From assembly GCA_902586925.1 (NCBI GenBank), contig CACIJE010000001.1:506001-570000 (forward strand): a stretch of DNA of 64,000 bases, in the 5' to 3' direction. Position 1 is the first letter of the stretch, and every line of letters begins with the position of its first letter. Both the position numbers and the translations under genes were made by a program. The notes under the pieces are model-generated. The model was not told where the DNA came from and did no database searches. It was given only the letters and a program-made list of their open reading frames with translations. Shown here piece after piece: positions 1 to 9,895 of this stretch. Origin of the DNA: an uncultured SAR86 cluster bacterium (GTDB lineage: Bacteria; Pseudomonadota; Gammaproteobacteria; Magnimaribacterales; D2472).

Positions 1-572
1 AAAGATAGAGCCTTAATAGTTTCTTTATTTTTAATACTACTCAAAACTGATTTTACTGCACCAAAATTCTCATCACTTGTAACCATATAGCCTTCAATAT
101 AAAAAATTTTAGAATTTTCTACAGCATCATAACTTATATCTTTGGAACCTAGGTGGGCACTGATACCTAACATGCTACTCATTGTTCTCTTTGCATCTGG
201 TGTAACAAATATAAGACATTTACCAGTTGGCATATTAGATTCCTCTTTACTGAAGCCTATATGTTTTACACCAGCTTTTTTTAGACTATCTAAGTATTTT
301 TTACCATCAATATCATCTGCAACTCTGCATACGTGGTGACAATCTGAACCATAATATGAAGCTGCAACTAAAGAGTTTGTTGCAGATCCTCCACAATCTG
401 ATATCGAATTAACCCCCATTGATTCAAGTTTTTTTATTATAGGAGAATGCTCATCTGCAGTTGCTAGAGTCATAGAGTCAGGTTCAAGACCAATTTCATT
501 TAAAAACTCATGATCAACCATATATTGTGTATCAACTAGAGCATTTCCAAGAGCGCTTATATCATATTTCAT
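1..572 (-). CDS. PfkB-family sugar/nucleoside kinase, adenosine kinase-like (partial, C-terminus outside window)
   Basis: I translated this from the reverse strand; it starts at 572 and is still open at base 1, giving about 190 residues. The N-terminus (MKYDISALGNALVDTQYMV) and the GGSATNSLVAAS block near residue 60 are typical of the PfkB/ribokinase fold, where the GG-x-A-x-N motif contacts the sugar. A PTGKCLIFVTPDAKRTM segment near residue 117 is the usual hinge strand. The catalytic GAGD motif would lie outside the window, so substrate is unproven; similar marine gammaproteobacterial proteins are usually called adenosine kinase. The start lies one base after the hemL stop, and a GAGGGA ribosome-binding site sits inside the end of hemL, so the two are likely co-transcribed. 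Confidence 0.8.
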   Translation of the reverse strand, partial: MKYDISALGNALVDTQYMVDHEFLNEIGLEPDSMTLATADEHSPIIKKLESMGVNSISDCGGSATNSLVAASYYGSDCHHVCRVADDIDGKKYLDSLKKAGVKHIGFSKEESNMPTGKCLIFVTPDAKRTMSSMLGISAHLGSKDISYDAVENSKIFYIEGYMVTSDENFGAVKSVLSSIKNKETIKALS

Positions 573-573
573 T

Positions 574-1863
574 TTACATTCCCTCATCCAAAATCTTTTT
601 AACAACATTTATTGTATGATTTATTTCTTTATTAGTATGTTTTGTAGAAATAAAACCTGCCTCAAATTTGGATGGCGCAAAATAAATACCATTTGCCATA
701 CATCTATTAAGAAATTTTTTAAAGTGAATATCATTTGAATTCTCAACATCTTTGAAATTATTTGGTAATTCTTTTGAAAAAAAGAAACCAAACATTCCTC
801 CAATTTGGTTTGTAGTAAAGGGTATGTCTCTATTAAGGAATAGATCTTTCATCTGACTTAAGAGAGTTGAAGCTTTGAGTTCGAGATTTTTGTAAGGATT
901 TGATTTGATTAATAATTTTATTAATGTAGAACCTGCCGCCATTGCTAAAGGATTTCCAGATAAGGTACCTGCTTGATAAACAGGACCATTTGGAGCAAGA
1001 TAATCCATAATTTTATTTTTTCCTCCAAATGCACCAACAGGAAGACCACCCCCAATCACTTTACCAAGTGTTGTAATGTCAGGTTTTATTCCATATATTT
1101 CTTGAGCTCCACCAAGAGATACTCTAAATCCAGTCATAACCTCATCAAAAATTAATAATGATTTAGATTCATTAGTTTTTTTTCTTAGTAATTTAAGAAA
1201 AGATTTATCACTTGGCACAAAGCCCATATTCCCTGCAATTGGTTCAATTATTACTGCTGCTAGGTCTTTTTTTACTTTATTAAAAATTTTAAGAAAGTCT
1301 TCTTTGTTATTAAATTCACAACTTAAGGTCTTTTTTGCAAGTTCATTTGGAATACCAGGAGAATCTGGAAGGCCAAATGTACTGACACCTGAACCAGCTT
1401 TGATAAGTAAAGAGTCCACATGACCATGATAACAGCCATCAAATTTTATAATTTTATCTTTTCCTGTGTATCCTCTTGCTAATCTGATAGCACTCATAGT
1501 TGCCTCAGTACCAGAATTTACCATTCTAATTTTTTGTATTGAAGGAAAACATTCTTTTATGAGTTTTGCTGTATCTGATTCAATACTTGTCGGAGCTCCA
1601 TAACTCGTACCCAAGTTGAGTTGCTTTGTAACAGCTTTAACTATTTTTGGATTAGTATGACCCAGTATCATTGGACCCCATGAACCAATGTAGTCAATAT
1701 ATTTATTATCATCAGCATCGTATACATAGGGACCTGATGCTTTTTTAAAAAATATTGGATTCCCACCTATATTTTTAAATGCTCTCACAGGAGAATTTAC
1801 ACCACCTGGCATGTGAATTTGAGCTTCTTTGAAAAGTTCTTGAGATTTTTTAATTTTGTTCAT
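574..1863 (-). CDS. hemL: Glutamate-1-semialdehyde 2,1-aminomutase
   Basis: This is a PLP enzyme of the C5 heme pathway, converting glutamate-1-semialdehyde to 5-aminolevulinate in the cytosol. The 429-residue length is normal. The family start (SxxLFxxAxxxMPGGVNSPVRAF) is present, as is the NSGTEATMSAIRLAR cofactor block near residue 117. The FDEVMTGFR stretch near 239 precedes the Schiff-base lysine in TTLGKVIGGGLPVGAFGG (Lys268 by my count). Its start overlaps the hemG stop by four bases (ATGA), so hemG and hemL form a heme operon, with the PfkB kinase directly behind. Use of hemL implies the tRNA-Glu route to heme rather than ALA synthase. Confidence 0.97.
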   Translation of the reverse strand: MNKIKKSQELFKEAQIHMPGGVNSPVRAFKNIGGNPIFFKKASGPYVYDADDNKYIDYIGSWGPMILGHTNPKIVKAVTKQLNLGTSYGAPTSIESDTAKLIKECFPSIQKIRMVNSGTEATMSAIRLARGYTGKDKIIKFDGCYHGHVDSLLIKAGSGVSTFGLPDSPGIPNELAKKTLSCEFNNKEDFLKIFNKVKKDLAAVIIEPIAGNMGFVPSDKSFLKLLRKKTNESKSLLIFDEVMTGFRVSLGGAQEIYGIKPDITTLGKVIGGGLPVGAFGGKNKIMDYLAPNGPVYQAGTLSGNPLAMAAGSTLIKLLIKSNPYKNLELKASTLLSQMKDLFLNRDIPFTTNQIGGMFGFFFSKELPNNFKDVENSNDIHFKKFLNRCMANGIYFAPSKFEAGFISTKHTNKEINHTINVVKKILDEGM

Positions 1864-2372
1864 AAGTTTAAGTCTTTACTAAAAATTTTTACCTCATCCC
1901 AGTCAGTAAACTCATAAGTTTGAGAAGTATCAGTTGGGCCATTAGTAACAAACATAATAAACTTGATTGCATACTTATCAAAAAATTTATATTTTGGATA
2001 ATCTATCTTACCTGCAAATACAGCCATCTTTTTTGGAACCCAATTTGTTTGTTCTAAAAATTTAATCAAGTATGGATTATTTTCTGGCCTATTCTTATTA
2101 GGCTTTCTGGCAACAGCATTCACAGAAAAAAATGCGTTTTCTTTAGAGTTTAGGAGTTCTAAATTGCTTTCAATAAAATCAAAAACATCTTCTCTATATT
2201 TTCCATATCTTATACTTGCACCTATTATAATGCTTTTATATTTACTAAGTTCAATATCAGCACTTAAAGGTAATATATCTATTTCATCTTTTCCTAAATG
2301 TTGTGCTATTTTTTTACAAATAGCTTCAGTATGACCATCAATTGACGAGTATATTAAAAGAGTTCTTTGCAT
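1860..2372 (-). CDS. hemG: Flavodoxin-type protoporphyrinogen IX oxidase HemG
   Basis: This 170-residue protein opens with LLIYSSIDGHTEAICKKIA, the FMN phosphate-binding loop of the flavodoxin fold, and continues with IIIGASIRYGKY near residue 50, characteristic of HemG. HemG oxidises protoporphyrinogen IX to protoporphyrin IX using FMN and passes electrons to quinones. The C-terminal stretch rich in Lys/Phe (FFDKYAIKFIMFVTNGPTDTS) is the HemG-specific region. It is the first gene of the operon with hemL (four-base overlap). A generic flavodoxin is the alternative, but the neighbour and the RYG/TDT features favour HemG. Confidence 0.88.
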   Translation of the reverse strand: MQRTLLIYSSIDGHTEAICKKIAQHLGKDEIDILPLSADIELSKYKSIIIGASIRYGKYREDVFDFIESNLELLNSKENAFFSVNAVARKPNKNRPENNPYLIKFLEQTNWVPKKMAVFAGKIDYPKYKFFDKYAIKFIMFVTNGPTDTSQTYEFTDWDEVKIFSKDLNL

Positions 2373-2457
2373 TAATTTATATGCCCAATTAAATTGTGAG
2401 GATTCAATTGCTATTATATTTTATACTTTGTAATAATTAAATTTATAATATTAATAT

Positions 2458-2997
2458 ATGCGGTATATTTTCATTTCAATTCTAAGTTTTAATGTTTCAT
2501 ATTTGATCGCAAAGGATTCTGCCTCTGACTGCTCTAAAATTAAGTCAGACATAGAAAGATTGGCTTGTTACGATAATATATTCCAAGTAAAGGAAAATTT
2601 ATCAAAAGAAACAGAACCAAAAGCTCAAGAGGAACCAACTGATAATATTGAATCATCTACCGCTGAAATCAAAACTGATAAAAGATCTAAAAAAATAAAC
2701 AATCAAAAGATTGCAGAATTTGGTTTGACAGACAGTCAGAAAAAAGCCGTAAATATTCAAGTTGATAAAATAACAATTTCTACTTCTATTTTAAATGTAG
2801 TAAAATCCACTGGCGGAAAATCAAGATTTAAACTTGCAAATAAACAACTATGGGAGTCACAATCTGCGCTTTCTTCGATCAAAAAAATAAATTTCAAAGC
2901 TAAAAATGAAATTACTATTGAAGAGACTGCTTTAGGTGGATTTTGGATGATAAATAAAAAATCTAATGTAAGAATTAAAGTTAAGAGAATTACATAA
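2458..2997 (+). CDS. Conserved periplasmic protein of unknown function
   Basis: This is a 179-residue protein with a short N-terminal signal-like segment (about residues 1-18). A small motif near residues 25-43 has paired cysteines (DCSKIKSDIERLACYDNIF), a pattern seen in several exported proteins of unknown role. A charged, low-complexity linker covers about 45-90. A C-terminal beta-rich part ends in LGGFWMINKKSNVRIKVKRI, resembling a domain found in many proteobacterial periplasmic proteins. It is transcribed divergently from hemG and abuts erpA with no gap (TAA then ATG), suggesting a two-gene unit. I cannot assign a function. Confidence 0.7.
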   Translation: MRYIFISILSFNVSYLIAKDSASDCSKIKSDIERLACYDNIFQVKENLSKETEPKAQEEPTDNIESSTAEIKTDKRSKKINNQKIAEFGLTDSQKKAVNIQVDKITISTSILNVVKSTGGKSRFKLANKQLWESQSALSSIKKINFKAKNEITIEETALGGFWMINKKSNVRIKVKRIT

Positions 2998-3342
2998 ATG
3001 GAACAAGATTATAAAACTTCAATTGTTTTAACAGATAGTGCTTCAAAAAGGATTTTGCATGTAATTAAAAAAGACTCTGAAGTCAGTCCAAACTTTCGCA
3101 TTTATGTCACAGGGGGAGGTTGCTCGGGTTTTCAGTATGGATTTAAGTTTGATGATGATATTGCATTTGATGACGATGTTATTAAATTTGATAACTTTTC
3201 AATTTTATTAGATTCTATGTCATATCCGTATATATTTGGCTCAACTCTTGATTTTGTTGAAGATTTATCAGGGTCAAAGTTCGTTATTGATAACCCAAAT
3301 GCCAAAACAACCTGTGGTTGTGGAGAGTCATTCACTACTTAG
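2998..3342 (+). CDS. erpA: Iron-sulfur cluster insertion protein ErpA (A-type carrier)
   Basis: This A-type carrier delivers Fe-S clusters to apo-enzymes. The 114 residues match ErpA length. The three conserved cysteines are visible: Cys42 in GGGCSGFQYGF, and Cys106 and Cys108 in TTCGCGESF. The neighbourhood (anmK, M23 peptidase and tyrS on the far side) is the familiar erpA locus of Pseudomonas-like gammaproteobacteria, which favours ErpA over IscA. The last eight bases overlap the end of the convergent anmK. Confidence 0.93.
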   Translation: MEQDYKTSIVLTDSASKRILHVIKKDSEVSPNFRIYVTGGGCSGFQYGFKFDDDIAFDDDVIKFDNFSILLDSMSYPYIFGSTLDFVEDLSGSKFVIDNPNAKTTCGCGESFTT

Positions 3343-4354
3343 ACAAAAATAATTCACCTTTTTTTAAATAAGCAAGATAAGCGAAGCCAGCAGATTCTAC
3401 GAATTGTGATGGAACTTTGTCTTTTGAAGTTTTAACTGCTCCTGATATTTTATCTTTAATTAGCCCCATTAAAAAAATATTTCTTGTTCCTCCACCATGG
3501 ATAATTACCTCTTCAGGTTTTTCACAAAAATCATAAAAATCTTTCATTTTAAGAGCTGTAAACTCGGTAACTGTCCTAAGAATTATATTTGAGGATATAT
3601 CTCTAAAAGAATTATCTAAAAGTTTATAGTAATCTTGCTTATCGTCTGCTCTTGGATAATTCATTTCACTTGATTTACTCAATAACATGTCTAAAAAATT
3701 CTGATTTATCTCTCCTTTCGAAGCGTTTTCACCTTTATTATCAAAAGGCATATTAAATTTTTCTGTCATAACCAAGTCTATAAGACAATTTCCCGGCCCA
3801 ACATCAGATGCTATTAAAATTTCATTATTTTTTAGGTGAGTTCCGTTTGCGATACCTCCGATATTAAATATAACCTTATTTTTTTCAGGTTCTGAAAAGA
3901 GATAGTGGTGAAATTGAGGAATTAATGGAGCCCCCATACCACCATTTTTTATATCAAAATTTCTAAAATCAGAATAAACATCAATTTCTGTCTTTGTTGC
4001 AATATAAGATGGATTGCCTATTTGATAGCTTACTTTGTATGTATGAAAAACTGTCTGCCCAGAAAATCCTACATACGAAATATCTGAAATATTAATTCCA
4101 GATTTATCTATAAGAATGTTAATTAAATTAATCGTTTTTTCATTTACTTCTTTCTCTAGTCTTTGAATTATTTCTGATTCAGATGATAATTTATGTCCAA
4201 GATTTATAGCTATCTCATAATCTCTTTTATAATTAATTTCAAAATCAAGACTTGCAGATTCAATAAACTGAAAGTCATTCTCAAAAGAGACAATACAACC
4301 ATCAATTGCATCCGCACTTGTTCCAGTCATAATACCAATAAAATAATTACTCAT
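3335..4354 (-). CDS. anmK: Anhydro-N-acetylmuramic acid kinase
   Basis: AnmK phosphorylates and opens 1,6-anhydro-MurNAc released from the cell wall, feeding peptidoglycan recycling. Visible hallmarks are IGIMTGTSADAIDG at the N-terminus (ATP loop), VGFSGQTVFH near residue 96, FNIGGIANGTHL near 164 and ASDVGPGNCLIDLV near 182, with HGGGTRNIFLM in the C-terminal half. The length of 339 residues is slightly short of the usual 360-370. Its start overlaps the stop of the upstream M23 peptidase by eight bases, so the two cell-wall genes are coupled. Its end overlaps erpA. Confidence 0.95.
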   Translation of the reverse strand: MSNYFIGIMTGTSADAIDGCIVSFENDFQFIESASLDFEINYKRDYEIAINLGHKLSSESEIIQRLEKEVNEKTINLINILIDKSGINISDISYVGFSGQTVFHTYKVSYQIGNPSYIATKTEIDVYSDFRNFDIKNGGMGAPLIPQFHHYLFSEPEKNKVIFNIGGIANGTHLKNNEILIASDVGPGNCLIDLVMTEKFNMPFDNKGENASKGEINQNFLDMLLSKSSEMNYPRADDKQDYYKLLDNSFRDISSNIILRTVTEFTALKMKDFYDFCEKPEEVIIHGGGTRNIFLMGLIKDKISGAVKTSKDKVPSQFVESAGFAYLAYLKKGELFLSK

Positions 4355-5591
4355 ATTTAGTCAAATTATAATCAATAAGTTTTTTAAGATTTGAGTTTAA
4401 TAAATTATTGAATTCATTTCTTTGTGATGAGTTTACTGGATTTGCAGATGGTAGTTTTACCTTTACTGGATCTGTTCTAACTTTGCCTTGCCAAAATTCA
4501 AAATGGAGATGAGGGCCTGTTGCCTGACCAGAATCACCAACATATCCGATAATATCCCCTTGTTCGACATTAGTTCCTACTTTAAGTTTATTCTCAAATT
4601 TTTCTAGATGAGCATATAAAGTTTTTATATTACCGCCATGTTTTATTTCAATTGTCTTACCATATCCACTTTGTCTGCCAAGAAAAGATATAACACCATC
4701 ACCAGAAGCCATAATTGGAGTATTTCTTTTTGCAGCATAATCCACTCCATTATGTGCTTTTATTTTATGTAATATTGGATGCATTCTATTTGGATTAAAG
4801 TGCGAACTTATATAGGCAAAATCAAGGGGAGCTCTTAGGAAAGCTTTTTTAACGTTTTCTCCATTTTCATTAAAATATTGTTTACCCTGTTCTTTATCAA
4901 AAAATCTTTGTGCTACATATTTCTTGCCTTTATTAATGAATTCAGCCAATACAATGTCTCCACTTGAGATTTTTTCTCCTTCAGAATACTCGGTTTCGAA
5001 AATAACTGAAAATTTATCACCATTTCTTACATCAAATATGAAGTCGATATCCCAACCAAAAATATATGCAAAATCCATAATAATGCTATCAGGAATACCT
5101 ACACTAAGTGCACTTTCATAGAATGAATTGTTTATTGTGCCAAAACTGTAAGATGTAATTATTTTTGTTTCTTTTTTAATTTTTTGGATTGATATATCTT
5201 CTTCTATATTTATTAGTATTGAATTAATATCATCTTTTACTATTTCTATGCTTATTAAATCACTACCAACATAACTAAACTCCATAACATCACCAGGGAT
5301 AATGTTTGATAACAAGTTATTTCTATCAAAATCAAAAATTTTGTATGCTAAATTGAGAGGTACTTTCTTATCTTCAAAAATCACAGATAGATTGTCGCCT
5401 TTTTTTACTTGGTGAATTTGTTTAGTATTAATTAAAGAAAGCTCATCATTTAATTTTTTTGAAATCGTAATTTCTTCAATCGGTAAAGGATTATTCGATG
5501 TGGTATCTACATAAATCAGTAATATTGAAAGCAAAGATAAAAAAAATATGCTTAAGACTAATTTAATTGGAGTTTTTTTAAATCCAATCAT
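4347..5591 (-). CDS. M23-family peptidoglycan endopeptidase with LysM-like domain (MepM/YebA type)
   Basis: The 414-residue protein has an N-terminal membrane anchor or signal (about residues 8-28), a LysM/OapA-like region (HQVKKGDNLSVIFED, near 60) and a C-terminal M23 metallopeptidase domain. Zinc ligands are visible in the H-x3-D motif of AHNGVDYAAK near residue 281 and in the H-x-H motif of GPHLHFEFWQGK near 360. Such enzymes cut peptide cross-links in peptidoglycan to allow insertion of new strands. It overlaps anmK and, by four bases, the putA stop. The order tyrS - M23 - anmK - erpA is a known gammaproteobacterial arrangement, here interrupted by putA. Confidence 0.92.
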   Translation of the reverse strand: MIGFKKTPIKLVLSIFFLSLLSILLIYVDTTSNNPLPIEEITISKKLNDELSLINTKQIHQVKKGDNLSVIFEDKKVPLNLAYKIFDFDRNNLLSNIIPGDVMEFSYVGSDLISIEIVKDDINSILINIEEDISIQKIKKETKIITSYSFGTINNSFYESALSVGIPDSIIMDFAYIFGWDIDFIFDVRNGDKFSVIFETEYSEGEKISSGDIVLAEFINKGKKYVAQRFFDKEQGKQYFNENGENVKKAFLRAPLDFAYISSHFNPNRMHPILHKIKAHNGVDYAAKRNTPIMASGDGVISFLGRQSGYGKTIEIKHGGNIKTLYAHLEKFENKLKVGTNVEQGDIIGYVGDSGQATGPHLHFEFWQGKVRTDPVKVKLPSANPVNSSQRNEFNNLLNSNLKKLIDYNLTKYE

Positions 5592-8500
5592 AGATCATCT
5601 TGAAGATTTAGTAACTCTGTGTTTCCACCAAAGGCTACTGAATTTTTTGAAATCACCTTTTCATTTAAAAACTGCAACAGATAATTTGGACCACCAGCTT
5701 TAAAGCCGCTCCCTGATAATCCAACTCCTCCAAATGGTTGAGAGCCCACTGTAGCTCCAATCATATCTCTGTTGATATAAATATTTCCTATATTGGACAC
5801 TGAACTAAAATGATCAGCTCTTGATTCAATTCTTGTATGAATCCCCATCGTTAAACCATAGCCGCTATTATTTATTTGATTAATTAGGCCATCAATTTGA
5901 TTAGACTTGTATTTAAGAACATGGAGTATTGGCCCAAACTGCTCATCTTCCAAATCTGAGATATTTTTTATATTTATTAAAGTTGGACCAATATGACTTT
6001 TTGGATCATTAACTTCAAACTTAAGCACTTCCATGCCTTTTTTTTCACATGTTGAAATATAGTTATTTAAGTTTTCTAAAGATTTTTTGTTAATAATTGG
6101 ACCAATATCTACATCAAACTCATTTGGATCGCCTAAAGTTTGTTCTGAAATACTTCCCTGTATCATACTAATTAGTTCATCATAAATTTCTTCTTGTATG
6201 CATAAGACTCTTAATGCAGAACACCTTTGTCCAGCACTATCAAATGCAGATCTAATGACATCATCAGTCACTTGTTCTAATAGAGCACTTGAATCAACAA
6301 TCATAGTATTAATGCCTCCAGTTTCAGCAATTAAAGGTACAATTTGGTTTTGATTTTTCAACAGATTATTTTGTATTTTTTTTGCAGTTTGCAATGAACC
6401 TGTAAAAGCTACTCCATGAAGAGGAACGATTTTTGTTAATGCCTCACCATAATAACCATTACCAAGTATAAGCTCTAGCGCATCTGAAGGAATTCCAAGA
6501 TCATGAAATTTTTTAACAACTAAATAACCCAATATTGATGTATGCTCAGAAGGTTTAACTATTACCTTATTTCCACATGCGAGTGCAGCAGAAATTTGTC
6601 CTATAAGGATCGCAACTGGAAAGTTCCAAGGACTAATACATAAGAATCTTCCTTTGGGAGTATAAGAAATTATATTTTCTTCTCCAGTAGGCCCCTCAAG
6701 TTTACTGGTATCTGATATTTTGAGAATCTGATTAGAGTAATACCTCAAAAAATCTACAGCCTCTCTTATTTCATCAACTGCATTTTGTATAGTTTTTCCT
6801 GCCTCATTTATTAGGTAATATATAATTTCATAAGGATCTTCTTCTATATCATCTGCAATTTTATTAAGAACGACGTATCTATCCTCTGGTTTTGATTTCT
6901 GCCAGTTTGATAAAGAGTTCTTATTAAGAGACTTTATGATTTTTTCAGAATCGTCAAAAATAACTGACCCGATTTCTTTTTTAGATGAAATAGAAAATAT
7001 TTTTTCATTATGAGTATTATCTTTTTCTCTTCCCTCATAGAGGGACTTAGCAATAATCAATTTATTATCAAAACTCTTAAGCTTAGTTTTAAGTTCATCT
7101 AAATTTTCAATCTCAGATATATCTAATCCTGATGAATTTTTTCTGTTATCAAAAATATGCTTTGGAAGTGGAATTTCTTTTCTTTCACTTTCCATTCTAA
7201 TGTATGGATTTTCAGCTAACCACTCAGCACTAGTTTCAGGATCTAGTAATCTATTTATAAATGAGCTATTAGCTCCATTTTCTAAGAGTCTTCTTACTAG
7301 ATAGGGTAGTAAATCCTTATAACTTCCAATTGGAGCATAGACAGATGGATCATTATTAATACCTAGAATTTGGGACGCACTTTTATATAAAAGCTCACCC
7401 ATTCCATATAATCTCTGAAATTCATAATTACAATTATTTCCAATATGATGAATTGAAGAGATAGTATGAGCATTATGAGTAGCAAATTTTGCAAATATTT
7501 TTTTATTTTTTAGTATTTCTTTTGCACATGCTATGTATGCAATGTCTGTAAATGATTTTTTTGAAAAAACTGGATATCCTTCATAACCTGCAACTTGAGC
7601 ATGTTTTATTTCATAATCCCAGTAAGCACCTTTTACAAGCCTTAGGTGCATCTGTTCTCTTTTCTTTAAAATATTATTTAACCAGTTAATAACATCTAAT
7701 GACCTTTTCCCATATGCTTGGAGTGCAATTCCAAATCCTGACCAATCTTTAATATTTTTTTCATATGCAATTTTTTCTATGATATAGAGGCTTAAAGAAA
7801 GTCTATCTTGTTCTTCTGCATCAATTGTTATTTCAACATTTTTTGAATATGCGTAATTTACTAATTCTTTTAATTTCGGCAATAACTCAGATTTAATTTG
7901 AGCTTTTTTTCTCATTTCATATCTTGGATGAAGTGCTGAGATTTTTATTGATACTCCATTACTCAAGTTTCTTGCTGTATTAATTTTTCCAACTTCCTCT
8001 ATAGCATTTCTATATGATTCAAAATAATCATTAGCTTGTTTTGGAGTTCTTGCTGCTTCACCAAGCATATCAAAAGAAAAAACTTCTTTTTCTAAGCCAG
8101 ATATTTTATTAATATCTTTAAAATTTCTTCCAATTACAAATTCTTGACTAAGTATTTGCATAGCAGCAAGCACAGCATTTCTTATAGGCATCTCACCGGA
8201 TTTTGATACTAGTTCTGAAAAAAAATTGTTTGGATTTTCTGACCATTTAGAGGGAGTTTTTACAATCTTTCCAGCAAGCAGCAAGCCCCATGTAGATGCG
8301 TTTACAAAGATACTATCTGCTTGATTTAAATGATCTATCCACTTTCCCTCAGATAGTTTTTCAGAAATAATAAGATCTCTAGTTTTTTTATCAGGAATTC
8401 TTAACACTGACTCGGCTAGACACATTAAAGCAATACCTTCTTTGTTATCTAAGCCGTATTCATTAAGAAATGCGTCTAGTTTTGTTCTGTCTTCTTTGTT

Positions 8501-8629
8501 TTTTCTACAAAGCTCTATTATTTTTTGTGCATTTTTAGATATTTCTTTATTTTCTAAAAACTTAGTTTCCTCAGACAAACTAGATAAAATCTTTTCTTCA
8601 CAAATAAATTTATTTTTTGCTTCAAGCAT
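5588..8629 (-). CDS. putA: Bifunctional proline dehydrogenase / P5C dehydrogenase, short PutA
   Basis: PutA converts proline to glutamate in two steps. Residues of about 170-470 form the FAD proline dehydrogenase barrel (EAARTPKQANDYFESY, KISALHPRYE, RLVKGAYWDYEIKHAQ, FATHNAHT, YGMGE). About 540-1000 form the aldehyde dehydrogenase: FLCISPWNFPVAILIGQ, GFTGS-like VAFTGSLQTAKK, the glutamate in LIAETGGINTM and the nucleophilic cysteine in DSAGQRCSALRVL. At 1013 residues it lacks the N-terminal ribbon-helix-helix DNA-binding domain of the E. coli protein, so it should not repress its own gene. It sits inside the tyrS/M23 neighbourhood, overlapping the M23 gene by four bases. Confidence 0.97.
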   Translation of the reverse strand: MLEAKNKFICEEKILSSLSEETKFLENKEISKNAQKIIELCRKNKEDRTKLDAFLNEYGLDNKEGIALMCLAESVLRIPDKKTRDLIISEKLSEGKWIDHLNQADSIFVNASTWGLLLAGKIVKTPSKWSENPNNFFSELVSKSGEMPIRNAVLAAMQILSQEFVIGRNFKDINKISGLEKEVFSFDMLGEAARTPKQANDYFESYRNAIEEVGKINTARNLSNGVSIKISALHPRYEMRKKAQIKSELLPKLKELVNYAYSKNVEITIDAEEQDRLSLSLYIIEKIAYEKNIKDWSGFGIALQAYGKRSLDVINWLNNILKKREQMHLRLVKGAYWDYEIKHAQVAGYEGYPVFSKKSFTDIAYIACAKEILKNKKIFAKFATHNAHTISSIHHIGNNCNYEFQRLYGMGELLYKSASQILGINNDPSVYAPIGSYKDLLPYLVRRLLENGANSSFINRLLDPETSAEWLAENPYIRMESERKEIPLPKHIFDNRKNSSGLDISEIENLDELKTKLKSFDNKLIIAKSLYEGREKDNTHNEKIFSISSKKEIGSVIFDDSEKIIKSLNKNSLSNWQKSKPEDRYVVLNKIADDIEEDPYEIIYYLINEAGKTIQNAVDEIREAVDFLRYYSNQILKISDTSKLEGPTGEENIISYTPKGRFLCISPWNFPVAILIGQISAALACGNKVIVKPSEHTSILGYLVVKKFHDLGIPSDALELILGNGYYGEALTKIVPLHGVAFTGSLQTAKKIQNNLLKNQNQIVPLIAETGGINTMIVDSSALLEQVTDDVIRSAFDSAGQRCSALRVLCIQEEIYDELISMIQGSISEQTLGDPNEFDVDIGPIINKKSLENLNNYISTCEKKGMEVLKFEVNDPKSHIGPTLINIKNISDLEDEQFGPILHVLKYKSNQIDGLINQINNSGYGLTMGIHTRIESRADHFSSVSNIGNIYINRDMIGATVGSQPFGGVGLSGSGFKAGGPNYLLQFLNEKVISKNSVAFGGNTELLNLQDDL

Positions 8630-8707
8630 AGAAACTATTTTAATGTTTAAGCACTAACTAGCAACTTTGTGATTCTAATAATCTTCCAAAAATACTATGA
8701 TAGTAAT

Positions 8708-9895
8708 ATGAATGATGAATTAAAGCTTATTAAAAGGGGTTCTGATGAAATTTTGACTGAAGAAGACCTTCAAAAAAAGCTTCAATCAGGAAAGCAGCTT
8801 ATTGTAAAAGCTGGATTTGATCCAACAGCTCCAGATCTTCACTTTGGACATACTGTTTTACTTAATAAGTTGAGACATTTTCAAGATTTAGGTCATAAGG
8901 TTATTTTTTTAATAGGTGATTTCACTGGAAGAATTGGTGACCCATCTGGCACAAATAAAACTAGACCAATTCTTGATTCTGAAGACCTAGTTAAAAATGC
9001 AAAAACATATGAAAAACAAGTTTTTAAAATTTTAAAAAAAGAACTTACTGAGGTTAAATTTAATTCTGAATGGTGTGATGAATTAGGAGCAGACGGACTG
9101 ATACAACTCGCCTCTAAATATAATGTTGCAAGAATGCTTGAAAGAGATGATTTTAATAAGCGCTTTTCATCAAATAAAAGCATTGCGATTCATGAGTTCT
9201 TATATCCACTTGTTCAAGGATATGATTCTGTCTGTTTAAAAGCTGATGTTGAGTGTGGAGGAACTGATCAAAAATTTAATCTTCTAGTAGGAAGAGAGTT
9301 GCAACGAGATTACGATCAGGAGCCCCAAGTTGTGATCACTGTTCCAATCTTAGAGGGCCTGGATGGCATAAACAAAATGTCAAAATCTTTAGATAACTAT
9401 ATCGCCATTGATGAAGAGCCAAATGAAATGTTTGGAAAAATTATGTCTATCTCTGATGATTTGATGTGGCGCTGGTTTGATTTGCTAAGCTTTATTCCGG
9501 AGGAAGATATCTCAAGTTTAAAAGACGAGATGCAAAATGGAAAAAATCCTAGAGATATTAAATTTTTATTAGCTGAAGAGCTTGTTGATAGATTTCATAA
9601 TAAGGGCGAAGGTGAAAAATGCAGAGAAGTATTTTTAAGCAGGTTTCAAAAAGGTAATATTCCTGATGAAATCCAATCAAAAATTTTGAAAATCAATGAA
9701 AATTCTATTTTATTGGTTAATTTGTTGAAAGAAACAGGCATGATTGAAAGTATTTCAGAGGGTAATAGATTAATTAAACAAGGTGGAATCAAAATTAATT
9801 CAGAAAAGGTTTTGGATTCAAAGTTTGAAATATCTAAGGGAACTGAAAATATCTATCAAGTTGGTAAAAGAAAGTTTCTGAAAATTAAAGTATGA
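8708..9895 (+). CDS. tyrS: Tyrosyl-tRNA synthetase (class I, shorter TyrZ-like type)
   Basis: This enzyme charges tRNA-Tyr. I place the start at the ATG at 8708 ([16 protein letters not shown], 395 residues) rather than the in-frame ATG at 8669, because family members begin just before this LIKRG segment. The HIGH-type motif appears as [13 protein letters not shown] near residue 41, the tyrosine/GGTDQ pocket as [16 protein letters not shown], and the KMSKS motif as [12 protein letters not shown] near 231. A C-terminal S4-like RNA-binding domain follows ([21 protein letters not shown]). The FKBP gene starts within its stop codon. Confidence 0.96.
   Translation: MNDELKLIKRGSDEILTEEDLQKKLQSGKQLIVKAGFDPTAPDLHFGHTVLLNKLRHFQDLGHKVIFLIGDFTGRIGDPSGTNKTRPILDSEDLVKNAKTYEKQVFKILKKELTEVKFNSEWCDELGADGLIQLASKYNVARMLERDDFNKRFSSNKSIAIHEFLYPLVQGYDSVCLKADVECGGTDQKFNLLVGRELQRDYDQEPQVVITVPILEGLDGINKMSKSLDNYIAIDEEPNEMFGKIMSISDDLMWRWFDLLSFIPEEDISSLKDEMQNGKNPRDIKFLLAEELVDRFHNKGEGEKCREVFLSRFQKGNIPDEIQSKILKINENSILLVNLLKETGMIESISEGNRLIKQGGIKINSEKVLDSKFEISKGTENIYQVGKRKFLKIKV

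Noticed and set aside
142..339. Forward 65-residue frame in the first 400 bases
   Set aside because: It is antisense to the clearly conserved PfkB kinase.
8669..8707. Upstream ATG giving tyrS 13 more residues
   Set aside because: The added residues do not resemble the family and the ATG at 8708 matches the usual TyrZ-like start.
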